The notes under the pieces: generated by a model | Databases searched by the model: none | Told to the model about the DNA's origin: nothing | What the model saw: the letters and a program-made list of their open reading frames with translations, nothing else | Made by a program: the position numbers and the translations under genes | Part shown: piece after piece, positions 24,597-33,329 of the stretch | Position numbering within the stretch: position 1 is the first letter of the stretch | How the letters are laid out: each line of letters opens with the position of its first letter | IMG/VR virus record: IMGVR_UViG_3300025870_000004 | Coordinates: 28,687-92,686 of that record | Source of the DNA: a virus | Length of the DNA: 64,000 bases | Strand: one strand, 5' to 3'

Positions 24597-25182
24597 ATTT
24601 TATTCTAGGTGTCCGTTTGATTACTGTGTATCCAACCCGTTGAATATAGTGGTCAACAATACTCCATTCCTGTTCAATCTCAGTGATATAGTTAGCAATG
24701 ATTGGGAACAGACCCTTCGAACTTTTGAAGTTCGCAGTATCGTGAAAGACGATATATTTCTTTACATGGGGTGCATGAAGCTTCAGTTCTTGTAACAGAT
24801 GCTGGGGTTGATGCAGACTGTCGATGTGAAGGAGGTCAACCTCACTGATAGATGATTTGTCATGACTTGACATATTCTCATACGAAAAATCAATATTATT
24901 TTCTTCTGCGTATTTTTCGAAGTGCTTGATATATGGAAGGAAATCATGCGGTGCTATATCAATACCAGTAATTTTCTTAGGATTAGTCATCAACATTGCG
25001 GCAAGGGTAGCACCCTGACAGACACCCAGTTCTTTGATTGTCTCGGATTCCTTGGCACATTTGACCAATGCATTGTGGTGATGCATATATTCTTTTCCGT
25101 GTGACCCTTGTTGTGATTTTGTGATTTCTTTATAAAATTCTTTGATGTCTTTCACATAAGTGATATCATGTTTAACAGCCAT
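24586..25182 (-). CDS. Class I SAM methyltransferase-like protein
   Basis: 198 residues. IKELGVCQGATLAAML (motif I), ITGIDIAPHD (motif II) and DLLHIDSLHQPQHLLQEL (motif IV) fit the Methyltransf_24/cephalosporin-hydroxylase-like group. Likely modifies a sugar. Overlaps the fusion gene by 11 bases. Confidence 0.65.
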   Translation of the reverse strand: MAVKHDITYVKDIKEFYKEITKSQQGSHGKEYMHHHNALVKCAKESETIKELGVCQGATLAAMLMTNPKKITGIDIAPHDFLPYIKHFEKYAEENNIDFSYENMSSHDKSSISEVDLLHIDSLHQPQHLLQELKLHAPHVKKYIVFHDTANFKSSKGLFPIIANYITEIEQEWSIVDHYIQRVGYTVIKRTPRIKYDD

Positions 25183-25185
25183 ATT

Positions 25186-25884
25186 CTAACTTCCTTTATG
25201 ACTTAGATTCGGATTTGTTTTTTGTAATTTTACAATACTTGGATTGAGTGCCTGTAGTTTCATAACTTTGCTGTTATATATGTAATCACTTTGGTCAAGT
25301 CCGTGTTTCTCGGCTGCCCGAAGTAACTTCTCAGCACCATAGGGAGTTAGGGCATAGGCAGAAGTGCCTGGTGTCATGTGTGCGCCAGTCCATCGATTGT
25401 TATGATAATACCTCAATGGATATTCGGTCGGAAACTCATATGTTACTTCAAGAGGAGGTGTGTATGATTGTTGCCAATTAGACCAAGATTTGTGGGCAAG
25501 AATAGAGGGTTTCTTAAATGCGTAATCGAAGGAGAGAAAAAGATAGTCCTCGAAGGAAGGTATATCACATTTACTAATTACCTGAATGTCATGTTCAAGA
25601 AAAATCATTGGTTCGCCCGCATTGATAACACGGGTCGCATGTCTTAGATTATTAAAGACACAAGACTTCTTGATAGGATACTTGCGTGGTTCATTCTTGG
25701 AGAAACACTCCAACCGACCACTATTGATATTAGAATAAGAAAACTCATTATCGTCAAGAGTCTTAGGGGTAATACCAGAGATTGGTTCATAATCCCAATT
25801 GAATTTCTGAAGAGACTTCTCTGCTATCTCTTTACATTGTTCACTGGCATTATTACCTTCAACATATATTAAAAATGATTTCAT
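25186..25884 (-). CDS. Glycosyltransferase, GT25-like
   Basis: Start at ATG 25884 (an upstream GTG is less likely, and the ATG overlaps the upstream TGA). KSFLIYVEGNNASEQC, PMIFLEHDIQVI and GTSAYALTPYGAEKLLR are family-25 blocks. More diverged than the pair at 21205-22547. Confidence 0.65.
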   Translation of the reverse strand: MKSFLIYVEGNNASEQCKEIAEKSLQKFNWDYEPISGITPKTLDDNEFSYSNINSGRLECFSKNEPRKYPIKKSCVFNNLRHATRVINAGEPMIFLEHDIQVISKCDIPSFEDYLFLSFDYAFKKPSILAHKSWSNWQQSYTPPLEVTYEFPTEYPLRYYHNNRWTGAHMTPGTSAYALTPYGAEKLLRAAEKHGLDQSDYIYNSKVMKLQALNPSIVKLQKTNPNLSHKGS

Positions 25885-26417
25885 TTTCTTTCCCACTTTA
25901 CATACATTCTATTCTGGTCAGGCATAAACTCCGTGACCCTATAACCCGTTGCTTCTGAAAGCATTATATGATGATTTATATGCCATTTAAAGAAGGGAAC
26001 TTCGTTCACATTCTTATTGTCATGGTCACGATGGCCTGGATTACATCTCCAGTAGATACGCGACTTATCTTTCATACAGAACTTAGTCAAGTTATCGATT
26101 TGTTTTGCAACATCCGTAAACTCACCAAAGTTAATACTACCTAGACAGAATGCAACATCAAACTTTTCGTCAGGTCGATAGTCTTCTATTGCTACTTGTT
26201 CGTCTGACCCAATGTCTGTAATATCGATACCATGTAAGTTTTTAAGGTGTCTTTTAAAAGGATTAACCCCACAACCCACGTCAAGCACAGATTCTGTATC
26301 ATTAATTTCATCAATCAATCTCCATCCAGTCCAGTAATAACTATCGAGTCCTGCGGTGCGAGAACTCGGCCAGTCATATGTGAAATAGTTCTTCAACCAT
26401 TCTCTGTTGTATTCCAT
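25881..26417 (-). CDS. Class I SAM-dependent methyltransferase
   Basis: 178 residues. SVLDVGCGVNPFKRHL is motif I, LHGIDITDIG motif II and FDVAFCLGSINFGEF motif IV. Its neighbours suggest a role in sugar or headgroup methylation. Overlaps the upstream P-loop gene by 25 bases. Confidence 0.75.
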   Translation of the reverse strand: MEYNREWLKNYFTYDWPSSRTAGLDSYYWTGWRLIDEINDTESVLDVGCGVNPFKRHLKNLHGIDITDIGSDEQVAIEDYRPDEKFDVAFCLGSINFGEFTDVAKQIDNLTKFCMKDKSRIYWRCNPGHRDHDNKNVNEVPFFKWHINHHIMLSEATGYRVTEFMPDQNRMYVKWERK

Positions 26418-26926
26418 ATGTAATAATCTCGCTTTCCGTCATTATGTTTTTCAAGTTCATGTTCTTGAACAAATTCCGTGATGAGAAGGTTCTGCATCTG
26501 TATCTGTTCTATCATATTGTCATCGTCACGATACCACTTGTAGTCAGGATACTTGATATTCCAACCACCACATTGATGCCACCAATCGAAACATTCTTGG
26601 TTAGTTCTATATACCAAATGAATAGGACAACCAAAGTCCATGAGATATGGTAAGTGATATGCAAATGTGTGAGACTTGATTACGCGAATGCCCTCACCAC
26701 TGAAAGGTTCGTCCCAGTGTTTCTCTTCGTTTCTAAACTCCATGCCGGGGTCAAAGTATGCACCTCGATGCATCAGGTTCTTACAACCCTCACGACCACG
26801 CCAATACTCTCGTTCAGGTGACATATCTGTCTTGTCAAGGTCATCACGAGTGTATAGGTGGTCTTCTACATACCCACTCCAACGACTGCCTGGCGCACCT
26901 GTTACGAAGATATACTTACCGTTCAT
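26393..26926 (-). CDS. P-loop protein, sulfotransferase-like
   Basis: 177 residues. KYIFVTGAPGSRWSGYVED at the N-terminus looks like a PAPS or nucleotide loop and IHLVYRTNQECFDWWHQ resembles the sulfotransferase 3'-phosphate motif (R...S-like). Catalytic status is uncertain because the canonical TGS/T loop is altered. Confidence 0.5.
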   Translation of the reverse strand: MNGKYIFVTGAPGSRWSGYVEDHLYTRDDLDKTDMSPEREYWRGREGCKNLMHRGAYFDPGMEFRNEEKHWDEPFSGEGIRVIKSHTFAYHLPYLMDFGCPIHLVYRTNQECFDWWHQCGGWNIKYPDYKWYRDDDNMIEQIQMQNLLITEFVQEHELEKHNDGKRDYYIWNTTENG

Positions 26927-27554
26927 TCTTTGGTCTTATCCCATTCCATACTTGTTCATCAAGCCAGTGAGAGTCAACATGCTTTACATACTTCTCATTC
27001 TGGTTCTCACTGATTGTCTTATTTATTCGTTCATCATCGTATGCAATTGGGAAGTCTAGAACCTTTGACAACCACTTCAGGTATGCACCGCCATAGAGAT
27101 AGAGTGACTCGTGCGATAGAAAGTGTAGGTCTGCATCTAGATTGTAATAGTATTGTAGTGCAGTCGGCATCGTGACTTCTTTTCGAACTCGTCTCTGTTG
27201 CTCTTTATTGATATTCTCTTCTCTTACAACGACACAGACTTTCACATCGTATCCCGCATTCTTCGCTTCGTTTACAACTTCTTGTATCTTCGGGACTTGT
27301 TTCACTCCGTCATACACAAAAGGCACACTGACGTTTGCGACAATCGCAGAACCCTTCAACATACTCTTTGTCTTTGACGGGTCAACCCAGCACTCTGCAA
27401 AGGGTTCTTCGTCACTTGGTATCCAATACTTGTCACCAAAGTCCCACCCATTCACATACGGATGATAACCAAGAACTTTACTGAATAGATGATTACCAGA
27501 CCCTTGTGGGCCTGTGACTATCAGTAGTCTTTTATACTCTTTGTTGCCCGACAT
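26916..27554 (-). CDS. P-loop protein, sulfotransferase/kinase-like
   Basis: 212 residues. RLLIVTGPQGSGNHLFSKVL is a clear nucleotide-binding loop; CVVVREENINKEQQRR may be the second conserved block. The phage relatives I recall are annotated as sulfotransferases, but a kinase cannot be excluded. Overlaps neighbours on both sides. Confidence 0.5.
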   Translation of the reverse strand: MSGNKEYKRLLIVTGPQGSGNHLFSKVLGYHPYVNGWDFGDKYWIPSDEEPFAECWVDPSKTKSMLKGSAIVANVSVPFVYDGVKQVPKIQEVVNEAKNAGYDVKVCVVVREENINKEQQRRVRKEVTMPTALQYYYNLDADLHFLSHESLYLYGGAYLKWLSKVLDFPIAYDDERINKTISENQNEKYVKHVDSHWLDEQVWNGIRPKNER

Positions 27555-28212
27555 AGGTTCTCACTTTCAATGGATTGATTTCATCTGTGGGGCCTGTTCC
27601 AGAGTCAGGACTGAATACAAACAACGTAACGTCCTCACCCTTATTACACATGAAATTGTGTAGAACGTTTCTTTCCATCACCCAACAGTCACCTGCTTTG
27701 ATAGGGAACATCTCATCATTATCGAGTTCAATCTCACCTTTACCTGAGAGAATCAATCCAATACGTTGACTTGGGTGGGTGTGTAGAGTTTGTTTCATCC
27801 CTGCGGGGAAGTGGACATAGTTGATGACGGGGAGTCCAAGACGGCCTGGGTTTACTGCGGTGGTGTTCGTGCCGCCATCCATGTATGATAGGTTGCCTTT
27901 TGGATTATCGTGTGGTATAAACATGCGGTCATCGTTGAGATGTAGACCATAGAACTTGATATGAGCAAATACAGATGTCTCGTTGTGTGTCTCAACAGTA
28001 AACTCATTATCTGTCTGTCCAGCAAAACTGTTTGTATCGACAGACCAGCCATTCTTCATATGGACACTACAATCTTTGCCCATGATATAACTTGTTCCGA
28101 TAGACTCGTGATTGTTGAGATAGGTCGTGCTGGTGCCTTTCACAACTTGAATGTCATAGTTCCATATATCAGTAACTTGATAGGTCTCTGTATTCTCAAT
28201 TTGTTTCATCAT
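27532..28212 (-). CDS. Cupin-domain protein
   Basis: 226 residues. Residues about 130-205 form a cupin_2 barrel: NYVHFPAGMKQTLHTHPSQR (motif 1 with two His) and GDCWVMERNVLHNFM (motif 2 with His). The N-terminal half is another strand-rich region and may be a degenerate second cupin. Could be an isomerase, dioxygenase or binding protein for a small metabolite made by neighbouring enzymes. Confidence 0.7.
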   Translation of the reverse strand: MMKQIENTETYQVTDIWNYDIQVVKGTSTTYLNNHESIGTSYIMGKDCSVHMKNGWSVDTNSFAGQTDNEFTVETHNETSVFAHIKFYGLHLNDDRMFIPHDNPKGNLSYMDGGTNTTAVNPGRLGLPVINYVHFPAGMKQTLHTHPSQRIGLILSGKGEIELDNDEMFPIKAGDCWVMERNVLHNFMCNKGEDVTLFVFSPDSGTGPTDEINPLKVRTYVGQQRV

Positions 28213-28760
28213 AATCCTGTCACCTCTCTAATCTCTTTAGGTATGAAAGGTCTAGACATTCTTTCGGGATGCCAGACAATCGCGCAAACGTTACCCTTCA
28301 TCCAAGACTCTGTGTTACCTTCATCATCAATGTATAATTGTATCACATTTTGGGGTAGTTTGTCAATAGAAATATTATGAAAACTGTTCACACGGGTGTG
28401 GGTAGGTATGTTACCATAGACGAGATGTTCGGTATCATAGTGACCCTCACAGTCTTTTGTGCTGCCACCGAGCATCTCTGTCAGTAGAAACGCACCATGA
28501 CATATACCGAGCATAGGTTTACCCAGTCTCGACATTTCGGTTATGAGGGATACTTCTGTGAGGATGCGAATCTCTTCGTTGTCCCCACCCGTAATGATGA
28601 GTAGGTCGAGAGACTCCGCAAGGGATTCATAATCTAAGTCTTCACGATTTGGGATGGGGATGAGTTCATGACCCTTCAACAACCTATACCAGTTGTGGTC
28701 TAAGGAGTCATGAACTTGTCCGTTGTGCGTGAGGACTCTTTGTGTGAGTCCTATTCTCAT
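28209..28760 (-). CDS. Class I glutamine amidotransferase (peptidase C26-like)
   Basis: 183 residues. LLIITGGDNEE, nucleophile elbow LGICHGAFLLTEML with catalytic Cys, RVNSFHN, and WHPER with the catalytic His/Glu are all present. The VNSFHN...ESW...WHPER arrangement is like that of the Campylobacter Cj1417 gamma-glutamyl-CDP-amidate hydrolase as I remember it. In context it could release an amine or phosphoramidate for glycan decoration. Confidence 0.75.
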   Translation of the reverse strand: MRIGLTQRVLTHNGQVHDSLDHNWYRLLKGHELIPIPNREDLDYESLAESLDLLIITGGDNEEIRILTEVSLITEMSRLGKPMLGICHGAFLLTEMLGGSTKDCEGHYDTEHLVYGNIPTHTRVNSFHNISIDKLPQNVIQLYIDDEGNTESWMKGNVCAIVWHPERMSRPFIPKEIREVTGL

Positions 28761-29459
28761 TTACCAACCGTAGGCTGCGTTTACGAGTTCGCGTGAACCT
28801 TTTGCTTCTACTGTGTTTTCGCACGAGATTTCAAACAGGTCTTTACGCATTGCTTCGATAATACGAAGAACACGACTCTGTGTTTTCTCATCAGTTGCAA
28901 CTTTGCGTAACTTGTATGCGCCGATACCACTGTGAAAACCTTCGTCTTTGGCAATCTCGCGATAACGACCAGAGATGAAACTATCTTCGATAGTGTCTGC
29001 CATCTGATTCCACACTGCTTCTGCACGACCTTCCGCGACCAACTGGTATGCGGCGAGGACTGCTTCGTCGTTCTCTGCGTCATACTTCTCAAGCAGTGAT
29101 GCACCTTTGGCAGTGTCTGCTTTTCTTTCAGCTTCAAGTGCTTGGGAGACGTTTACTTCTTCACCAGTGATATGTTCAATAACTTCCTTGACCATACGGT
29201 AGTGTTTTGCTTCGTCTGCTGCTTGTTTTGAAAGCAATTCTAATTCTCTTGGGTCTGCATCATCTTCTGCACTAGCAATCTGTGCAGAGATTTCCGACAT
29301 ATTCATACGTTCATTGACCATACGACCAATGAAGTGGTCAACCATTTCCTCTTTAGGAAGGTCGCCTTCGAAGTATGCCTTGACGTTCATCTTGGATGCT
29401 TCGAACAATGCTTGGTTTTCTTTGCGAATTTTCTTCACAAACTCTTGTGGATTTAACAT
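28761..29459 (-). CDS. Ferritin-like diiron protein, unknown substrate
   Basis: 232 residues, all helical. Two metal motifs are visible, DEAKHYRM (about 82) and DEGFHSGIG (about 180), plus Glu-rich helices with NERMNMSEIS and AEAVWNQMADTIEDSF that could supply the other ligands. This is a ferritin-like diiron oxygenase/oxidase layout. It starts an operon at the late promoter 29494-29501 with AAGGAA before ATG, followed by the amidotransferase and cupin. Confidence 0.65.
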   Translation of the reverse strand: MLNPQEFVKKIRKENQALFEASKMNVKAYFEGDLPKEEMVDHFIGRMVNERMNMSEISAQIASAEDDADPRELELLSKQAADEAKHYRMVKEVIEHITGEEVNVSQALEAERKADTAKGASLLEKYDAENDEAVLAAYQLVAEGRAEAVWNQMADTIEDSFISGRYREIAKDEGFHSGIGAYKLRKVATDEKTQSRVLRIIEAMRKDLFEISCENTVEAKGSRELVNAAYGW

Positions 29460-29493
29460 GTTAGTTCCTTATTCACTCTATTGACAATAACAG

Positions 29494-29501
29494 TATTTAT
29501 A
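29494..29501 (-). promoter_or_regulatory. T4-type late promoter
   Basis: Minus strand exact TATAAATA, overlapping the last codons of the upstream glycosyltransferase. Drives the diiron protein and the genes after it. Confidence 0.7.
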
Positions 29502-30276
29502 CAATTTGTTTCATCAACTCTCCAACATTCTCCCCCTTATTAGGAAGTTTGTCTTTGAGGAAGAAATGAATGAAGTGACAGTCCTTCAAGTTATCGACTG
29601 CACTATACAACCCATTCCATTTACCGTCCATGTGTTTGGTTGGAATGTTATATCTCTTGAGGAAGTAGTTCAACAGCGTTTGGTCAGTAGACCACTTCCA
29701 TGCACCCTGTCCATCAACAAAGTCCTTGAACTCCATACGATTGATGAAACTATGTGGGTCTTGGCCCTTGAGATATGGTTTGAAGAGTTCACTGTTCAAC
29801 AGAATCAGACCCATGTTGAAGAACTCAAACCCTAGACTATTCGGTTTGAAATCTAATTTATTACTATGGAGAGGATTATATTGCATACGAGAGTAATTGA
29901 TAATCTTGTCTTTATACCAATCCTGAATACTCATCTCACGTTCACACACAGCCCCAAAGGCTTGTTCTGTTCCAAAGTCCTCAAAGATATTTGGTGCGTC
30001 TGGTCGGATATAGATGTCTGCGTCGATGATTGCAATCTGGTCGTAATAATTCAGATACTCAAATGCATTCTCTTTCTCGTAGATAGGTAGATATCCACCA
30101 TATTTCATATAGGACTCTTCACTACGATTTGTCGCAAAGATATCTGGTTTGATACGCAACTTAGGCTGTGTCAATACAATGTGTTCAATATCATACTTCT
30201 TACAATAGTCTGCAACCGACTGAATACAGTGGTCGTATAGTTTTGACGGTTTACCTACCGACACTTGGTAAATCAT
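29497..30276 (-). CDS. Glycosyltransferase, GT8-like
   Basis: 259 residues from ATG 30276, which lies at the stop of the upstream gene. YYDQIAIIDADIYI holds the DxD motif, FFNMGLILLNSELF and WSTDQTLLNYFL are acceptor-side blocks, and CHFIHFFLKDK is near the C-terminus. Its product may form part of the surface glycan. Confidence 0.7.
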   Translation of the reverse strand: MIYQVSVGKPSKLYDHCIQSVADYCKKYDIEHIVLTQPKLRIKPDIFATNRSEESYMKYGGYLPIYEKENAFEYLNYYDQIAIIDADIYIRPDAPNIFEDFGTEQAFGAVCEREMSIQDWYKDKIINYSRMQYNPLHSNKLDFKPNSLGFEFFNMGLILLNSELFKPYLKGQDPHSFINRMEFKDFVDGQGAWKWSTDQTLLNYFLKRYNIPTKHMDGKWNGLYSAVDNLKDCHFIHFFLKDKLPNKGENVGELMKQIV

Positions 30277-30277
30277 T

Positions 30278-30886
30278 CTAGTGGCCAACTGTGCCTCCAA
30301 TTTCTGCATCATATACTGGTCTGCAATATTTAGTCACGAGATTAGTATCCCGATTTAGTTTATCGAACATGATATCATCGATGTATCTGGTGTGAACCTC
30401 AGTCACACACTCTAAGAGTAATTCCTCTGCGACCTCTGGTTCGATATAATATGCGGATGTGATAGGGCAGAGTTTTAAGTCCCACCAGTATGGGTGACCC
30501 TTGAACCTATCGCAATAGTTGTGAAACTCATCATCGTTCTGAAAATTACAGATTGAGAAGTATGGTGCGATTACAGGCATATCCGATGTCAGACATTCGG
30601 TGTCATGTTCTATCACCGTGATTGGTCTGTCCTCTTTCACACACTTTTCCCAGAGAAGATAGTGACTATACCAACATCCCATCTCTGACGGGGTGAAGTC
30701 TCGTTTGCCGTGATACTGGTCAATCTTAATATCATCATATAGATGAAGAGTCTCGGCAGTCACCGCATCAAACATGTTCACCTCAAACCCATGTTTCTTC
30801 CACGAGGGTAGAACCTTGTTCACATAATACTGCGACACCTCACTCTCAGGCATCTGTATCATCCAAATGTTGTCACATGTCTCCAT
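30278..30886 (-). CDS. Glycosyltransferase, GT25-like
   Basis: 202 residues from ATG 30886 where family similarity begins (CDNIWMIQMPESEVS). SEMGCWYSHYLLWEKCV and ITVIEHDTEC are diagnostic, and ITSAYYIEPEVAEELL is the C-terminal block. It overlaps the upstream gene by 28 bases. Confidence 0.7.
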   Translation of the reverse strand: METCDNIWMIQMPESEVSQYYVNKVLPSWKKHGFEVNMFDAVTAETLHLYDDIKIDQYHGKRDFTPSEMGCWYSHYLLWEKCVKEDRPITVIEHDTECLTSDMPVIAPYFSICNFQNDDEFHNYCDRFKGHPYWWDLKLCPITSAYYIEPEVAEELLLECVTEVHTRYIDDIMFDKLNRDTNLVTKYCRPVYDAEIGGTVGH

Positions 30887-31545
30887 AGTGTAACCCAACT
30901 CAGTATATTCCTTGTCTTCTCTTTGTGTAAGACTTGCCACCAACCATCTTCGGCTGGTAATAATTTTTTCTCATCGTATAGTTGAAATATCTTATTTGTA
31001 TCAACGCTCTTTGTTATAATAAGAAAGTCTCTCAGTTTATTCTCATCTACTACCCAATGATAATCCAATGGAACAGTAAGGTTTTGTAATGCCACTTCAA
31101 ATTGTTCGGGAGTCATCATAACAGGAACGGCTCCGAAACCTACAGTTTCACATTTATATTTTTCCATTATAACATTAATCACATCTCTTGTCAAGGGATT
31201 ATTGATGTAGGTGTCATATCTAACTCTGATGTAGTAATCAAATTCTTCGTCTAGACTATCAACCGCATGAGCAAACCCTAATATCTGAAAATGCCTTTTA
31301 TGGTGTTTGGTTACCTCGACCACTTTCTCTTCAGGTTCATATGGATGATATGTAACCTCTGGTTCTGGTGTGAACAAAACTTCATACTTGAAATCTTTGA
31401 ACTTATCCTTGTATTCTGTCCACGAATGAAAGACTGCCTTGTCGTGTGGAATATGATTTAGAATCCGTTCTGTCATGGCATTCACATTCATACCATCAGG
31501 CGGAACACCATTGAATATCAATACAATCTTTTTATCGGAATTCAT
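30859..31545 (-). CDS. Putative glycosyltransferase, WavE-like (paralogue of 22519-23280)
   Basis: 228 residues from ATG 31545, where the strand KIVLIFNGVPP starts. Shares EPEVTYHP, YYIRVRYDTYI and AEDGWWQVL with the gene at 22519. Its C-terminus after the last block is about 20 residues shorter than the paralogue's and diverges, so the end may have been reshaped by the overlap with the next gene. Confidence 0.55.
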   Translation of the reverse strand: MNSDKKIVLIFNGVPPDGMNVNAMTERILNHIPHDKAVFHSWTEYKDKFKDFKYEVLFTPEPEVTYHPYEPEEKVVEVTKHHKRHFQILGFAHAVDSLDEEFDYYIRVRYDTYINNPLTRDVINVIMEKYKCETVGFGAVPVMMTPEQFEVALQNLTVPLDYHWVVDENKLRDFLIITKSVDTNKIFQLYDEKKLLPAEDGWWQVLHKEKTRNILSWVTLWRHVTTFG

Positions 31546-32491
31546 TGAGGTCGAACTCCGTCCCATACATGTGGTGAAGGTCACGATTGTGATTCGAGTA
31601 AACTAGAACTTCAGGGTCATCAAGTAGAAAGTCGCACCCACGGCAGTAATCAGGATAATTTCCAGTAGTATGGTCATCACGGAGTTGACTATACTCATCA
31701 CCGAACCAGATTTCTTCAATTGTGTTTTCAGATGTGTGACCGAGAACCGCTTCCTCGTCTCTGCCCAAGACTTGACAACAAGGAGCGACAGCACCTCTTT
31801 TACCATCAAGGCCACCAACACGAATAACAACGTCTGGACTAAAAGGTCGCCCACAGGTCTTTACCTTACCTTCGCGTTTATAAGACGGGTCATACACACC
31901 ACTCCAGTTGTGTAGTTTCCAAATCTCTGTTTTAACGCCTAGGTCTTCGACCAATGCTTTGTATTCGTCTAGTTCATTCTGTAGATTGTCATTGTCAGTT
32001 ATCAGATGATATGTTGCAACTACACACTTTGAGTCGGTCTCATCCACATACGCCTTCATCTCGCGGATGTTTTGAATAATCTGTTCGTATGTGCCACCGA
32101 CTTTATTATACATCCACTCGTTGTATTTATCAGAATTAGAACCTATAAAGGAGAATCGATAGAAGTCAAGACCCGCATCAACACAATCCTTCATGTATTG
32201 ACCATGCATCTTGAATCCGTTAGAGAAGATAACAGCCTGTGCGTTATACTTCTTGACAATTCTGATATAGTCAGGTAGGTTGTTGACTGCGGTTGCCTCA
32301 CCACTACCATCAAGGTTTACGACCCGTAGACCATGTTGAGCGCAATCAGCAACATTCTTTTCAAACTCTTCAAGAGTCATCTTACCCTTGAATCGCATGT
32401 CACGTCCACCTGTTCGCATATCTTGAGGACACATACTACACGAGTAGTTACATCCACCATATACTTCTATTACTGCTCTATCAATCTTCAT
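31532..32491 (-). CDS. Radical SAM enzyme with SPASM-type C-terminus
   Basis: 319 residues. CNYSCSMC (CxxxCxxC) at about 14-21 binds the SAM iron-sulfur cluster; VNLDGSGEATAV follows as the GE-type motif. C-terminal cysteines (KTCGRPFSPD, VAPCCQVLG, YCRGCDFL) fit a SPASM auxiliary-cluster domain. Such enzymes modify peptides, sugars or lipids. Likely acts on a metabolite of the island. Confidence 0.8.
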   Translation of the reverse strand: MKIDRAVIEVYGGCNYSCSMCPQDMRTGGRDMRFKGKMTLEEFEKNVADCAQHGLRVVNLDGSGEATAVNNLPDYIRIVKKYNAQAVIFSNGFKMHGQYMKDCVDAGLDFYRFSFIGSNSDKYNEWMYNKVGGTYEQIIQNIREMKAYVDETDSKCVVATYHLITDNDNLQNELDEYKALVEDLGVKTEIWKLHNWSGVYDPSYKREGKVKTCGRPFSPDVVIRVGGLDGKRGAVAPCCQVLGRDEEAVLGHTSENTIEEIWFGDEYSQLRDDHTTGNYPDYCRGCDFLLDDPEVLVYSNHNRDLHHMYGTEFDLNEFR

Positions 32492-33329
32492 TCCAAAATC
32501 GTTCTATTCGTTTCATATGTCTGTGTGCTTTGTCTTTCATTCTATCTAGGTTAGGAACAAAATCCTTACCACCTGTTCCAAAGAAATCTTTCACTTCTTT
32601 TTGGGCGAATGGCTGTGCGGTTACAAAGTTAGAGTATTGATTATATCCATTTTCCAGTTGTATTGTATTAGGTGTATTATAACTAGTCACACCTTCCCAA
32701 GACGGAATATACATTGGTTTAGCAAAGTTCCTTGCAATGTAATGCCACATACCATCATAACAAACAATAAAGTCACACTCCTGTATGTGTTTATATGCTT
32801 CTTTAATCGGTGTTCTGTAGGTTAACTCCTGTAGTATCCAACCCTTCCAAGAAAGTAGCTTAATTATATCATACCAATCATCACTTGTCAAGAACCTTTT
32901 CCAACTTCTTGGTTTTTCTTTGTTGTAGTGGGGTGTCCACATCACAATCTTTTTCGTTTTAGGAACAAATTCTTCCTTATTGAATATCCAGTTATTATCA
33001 GGTGAACCAGATGGTTCATATGCTTTAGAGTCAAAATAAAATCTGTCTTTGTCTTGTCTATTATTGAAAGCACCACTCTCAAATAAATCAGAGTTATAGA
33101 CATGAGTAATCGTAACATCATCCTGTCGATGATATTTTGTATGCATCCATTTCATACGTTGAATTATTGTCTCAGGGTCTTGGGGATGATGAAGGTAATC
33201 CTCGTCATGCTCCCAGTGCATTTCGAGGTTTACTTTCTTACCTGTATCGTATGCATGTTTATGTGATGAATTCAGAGCCCACATAAAGTCGCCCACGCCT
33301 GGCGTGCCGCGCCACCTAATTTTTTCCAT
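32481..33329 (-). CDS. Glycosyltransferase, GT9/heptosyltransferase-like
   Basis: 282 residues. WRGTPGVGDFMWALNSSHKH at the N-terminus is the donor-site glycine loop, and CDFIVCYDGMWHYIARNFAK near 195 matches the D-G/S-x2-H-x2-A block of the ADP-heptose transferase superfamily. Central VMWTPHYNKEKPRSWKRF starts the C-terminal Rossmann domain. Confidence 0.65.
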   Translation of the reverse strand: MEKIRWRGTPGVGDFMWALNSSHKHAYDTGKKVNLEMHWEHDEDYLHHPQDPETIIQRMKWMHTKYHRQDDVTITHVYNSDLFESGAFNNRQDKDRFYFDSKAYEPSGSPDNNWIFNKEEFVPKTKKIVMWTPHYNKEKPRSWKRFLTSDDWYDIIKLLSWKGWILQELTYRTPIKEAYKHIQECDFIVCYDGMWHYIARNFAKPMYIPSWEGVTSYNTPNTIQLENGYNQYSNFVTAQPFAQKEVKDFFGTGGKDFVPNLDRMKDKAHRHMKRIERFWNED

